Source of the DNA: Patescibacteria group bacterium
GTDB lineage: Bacteria; Patescibacteriota; Gracilibacteria; UBA1369; PNNO01
Direction: 5' to 3'
Length of the DNA stretch: 6,175 bases
NCBI GenBank assembly: GCA_018821175.1
Contig: JAHJMX010000092.1
Span: forward strand, 1 to 6,175
Below are positions 5,263 through 6,175 of this stretch, piece by piece; position 1 is the first letter of the stretch; every line of letters begins with the position of its first letter. The notes under the pieces were generated by a model. That model did not search any database and was not told where the DNA came from. It saw only the letters and a program-made list of their open reading frames with translations. The translations under genes and the position numbers were made by a program.

Positions 5263-6175
5263 ATGCAAAAACAAAAAATTCAAAAATTCATATCTGTCTT
5301 GATGGTAATAGCTTTGGTTTTTGTGACGACTGGATGTCTTCGCACCAAAGAAGTTGCTCAAACAACAACTTATACTGATAAAATCGAACTTACTTATTAT
5401 AAGCTTTTCGATGATTCAGATGTTATTGAACCATTAATTCAAGCTTATCAGGCTGAACGTCCAAATATCAAAATCAAATACAGAAAATTTACTGATACGC
5501 AAGAATATTACGATTTAATCTTGAATGAACTTGCTGAAGGGGAAGGGCCAGATATTTTTTCTGTGCCAAATACATGGTTTGCCAAAAACTACAAAAAAGT
5601 CTCACCGCTTCCAACTGACATGATGACTCCTGCAACTTTTGAAGATATTTATGTTGCTGTAACTTATGATGATCTTGTGCGACCGGATCCAGCGACTGGT
5701 GAGAATAAAATATATGGATTCCCGATGACAGTCGATACTTTGGCGCTTTATTACAACAAAGATCAATTTGAAGATGCTATCCCTGAGCGAGGTAAACCTG
5801 CGACGACTTGGGATGGAATTAAGGAGGATGTTTATAAATTAACTAAAAAAGATAATAGTTTTGAGAGATTTGAAGTTTCTGGAATGGCTATGGGGTTTGC
5901 TAATAATATTTCTCGGGCTGTTGATATTTTATATCTTTTGATTATTCAGCAAAATGGGAAATTTTATGATGATGGCTATATAAAATCGATTTTTGCATCA
6001 AGCCAAGGGGTTGCTAGCGATGGGTCTACTAAGTCCATTGGAGCTTCTGCCCTTGAGCTTTATTCTAGCTTTGTAAATTCTGCAAACAAAAATTATTCGT
6101 GGAATGCTTATCTTGCAAATGAGAATACAGATTCTAAAGAAATCACAACATTTGCACGAGGAAAAGTCTCTATGA
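5263..6175 (+). CDS. Extracellular solute-binding protein family 1 lipoprotein (ABC importer type), 3' end missing
   Basis: This is probably the membrane-anchored receptor of an ABC importer, most likely for sugars or oligosaccharides by family. The frame stays open to the window end: 304 residues, perhaps two thirds of a usual protein of 400-500. Seen: a Lys-rich N-terminus, a hydrophobic signal segment (about 9-21) and a lipobox TTGC with the lipidated Cys at 25. Its -3 residue is Thr rather than the usual Leu. Then come a Thr-rich linker, the first lobe strand ELTYYKLFDD (42-51), the family motif GEGPDIFSVPNTWF (93-106), the hinge motif YGFPMTVDTLALYYNK (151-166) and FARGKVSM at the cut end, like the FAxGKxAM of the family. 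ATG 5263 is the only start that leaves a full signal peptide; no Shine-Dalgarno sequence is seen. Permease genes would be expected downstream but are outside the window, and the ligand is unknown. Confidence 0.9.
   Translation, partial: MQKQKIQKFISVLMVIALVFVTTGCLRTKEVAQTTTYTDKIELTYYKLFDDSDVIEPLIQAYQAERPNIKIKYRKFTDTQEYYDLILNELAEGEGPDIFSVPNTWFAKNYKKVSPLPTDMMTPATFEDIYVAVTYDDLVRPDPATGENKIYGFPMTVDTLALYYNKDQFEDAIPERGKPATTWDGIKEDVYKLTKKDNSFERFEVSGMAMGFANNISRAVDILYLLIIQQNGKFYDDGYIKSIFASSQGVASDGSTKSIGASALELYSSFVNSANKNYSWNAYLANENTDSKEITTFARGKVSM

Overview
The window carries five protein-coding genes on an AT-rich background. Two of them are cut by the window edges. It reads like a chromosomal piece from a Candidate Phyla Radiation (Patescibacteria) bacterium. 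This rests mainly on the first gene, whose layout matches the large TraG/VirD4-like ATPases common in that group: a long N-terminal region with the FYxxxP...EGQIYAQYPDVEI signature, then a TraM-recognition ATPase. The phosphoglycerate kinase sequence style and the lack of Shine-Dalgarno sequences before the visible starts fit as well. A lower rank (for example Gracilibacteria/Peregrinibacteria-like) is a guess. The standard genetic code fits: stops are TAA, TAA, TAG and TGA, and no reading frame needs UGA read as an amino acid.

Layout. Bases 1-2412 (+) hold the 3' part of the type IV secretion/conjugative DNA-transfer-type ATPase; its frame is open to base 1, so the start lies upstream. It converges on a complete phosphoglycerate kinase gene (pgk, 2418-3605, -) with only 5 bases between the stop codons. 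A 144-base, very AT-rich divergent spacer (3606-3749) separates pgk from a single-stranded DNA-binding protein gene (ssb, 3750-4154, +). A strong intrinsic terminator (4196-4236) follows ssb. A candidate promoter overlapping the terminator's 3' arm then leads into a GT2-family glycosyltransferase gene (4285-5220, +). A second, better promoter (TTGTAT-17-TATAAT) starts in the end of that gene and drives a family 1 extracellular solute-binding lipoprotein (5263 to beyond 6175, +), which lacks its C-terminal part here.

The genes do not form one pathway. They look like separate transcription units: membrane-linked DNA or macromolecule transfer, glycolysis, DNA maintenance, surface glycan synthesis and probable carbohydrate uptake. 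I saw no RNA gene, insertion sequence, CRISPR array or defence module, and no evidence for a new multi-gene system. The points most worth a second look are the hydrophobic stretch plus Ser/Thr-rich linker in the ATPase, the SSB tail lacking the usual Pro-Phe end, the overlapping terminator and promoter at 4196-4254, and the absence of Shine-Dalgarno signals.
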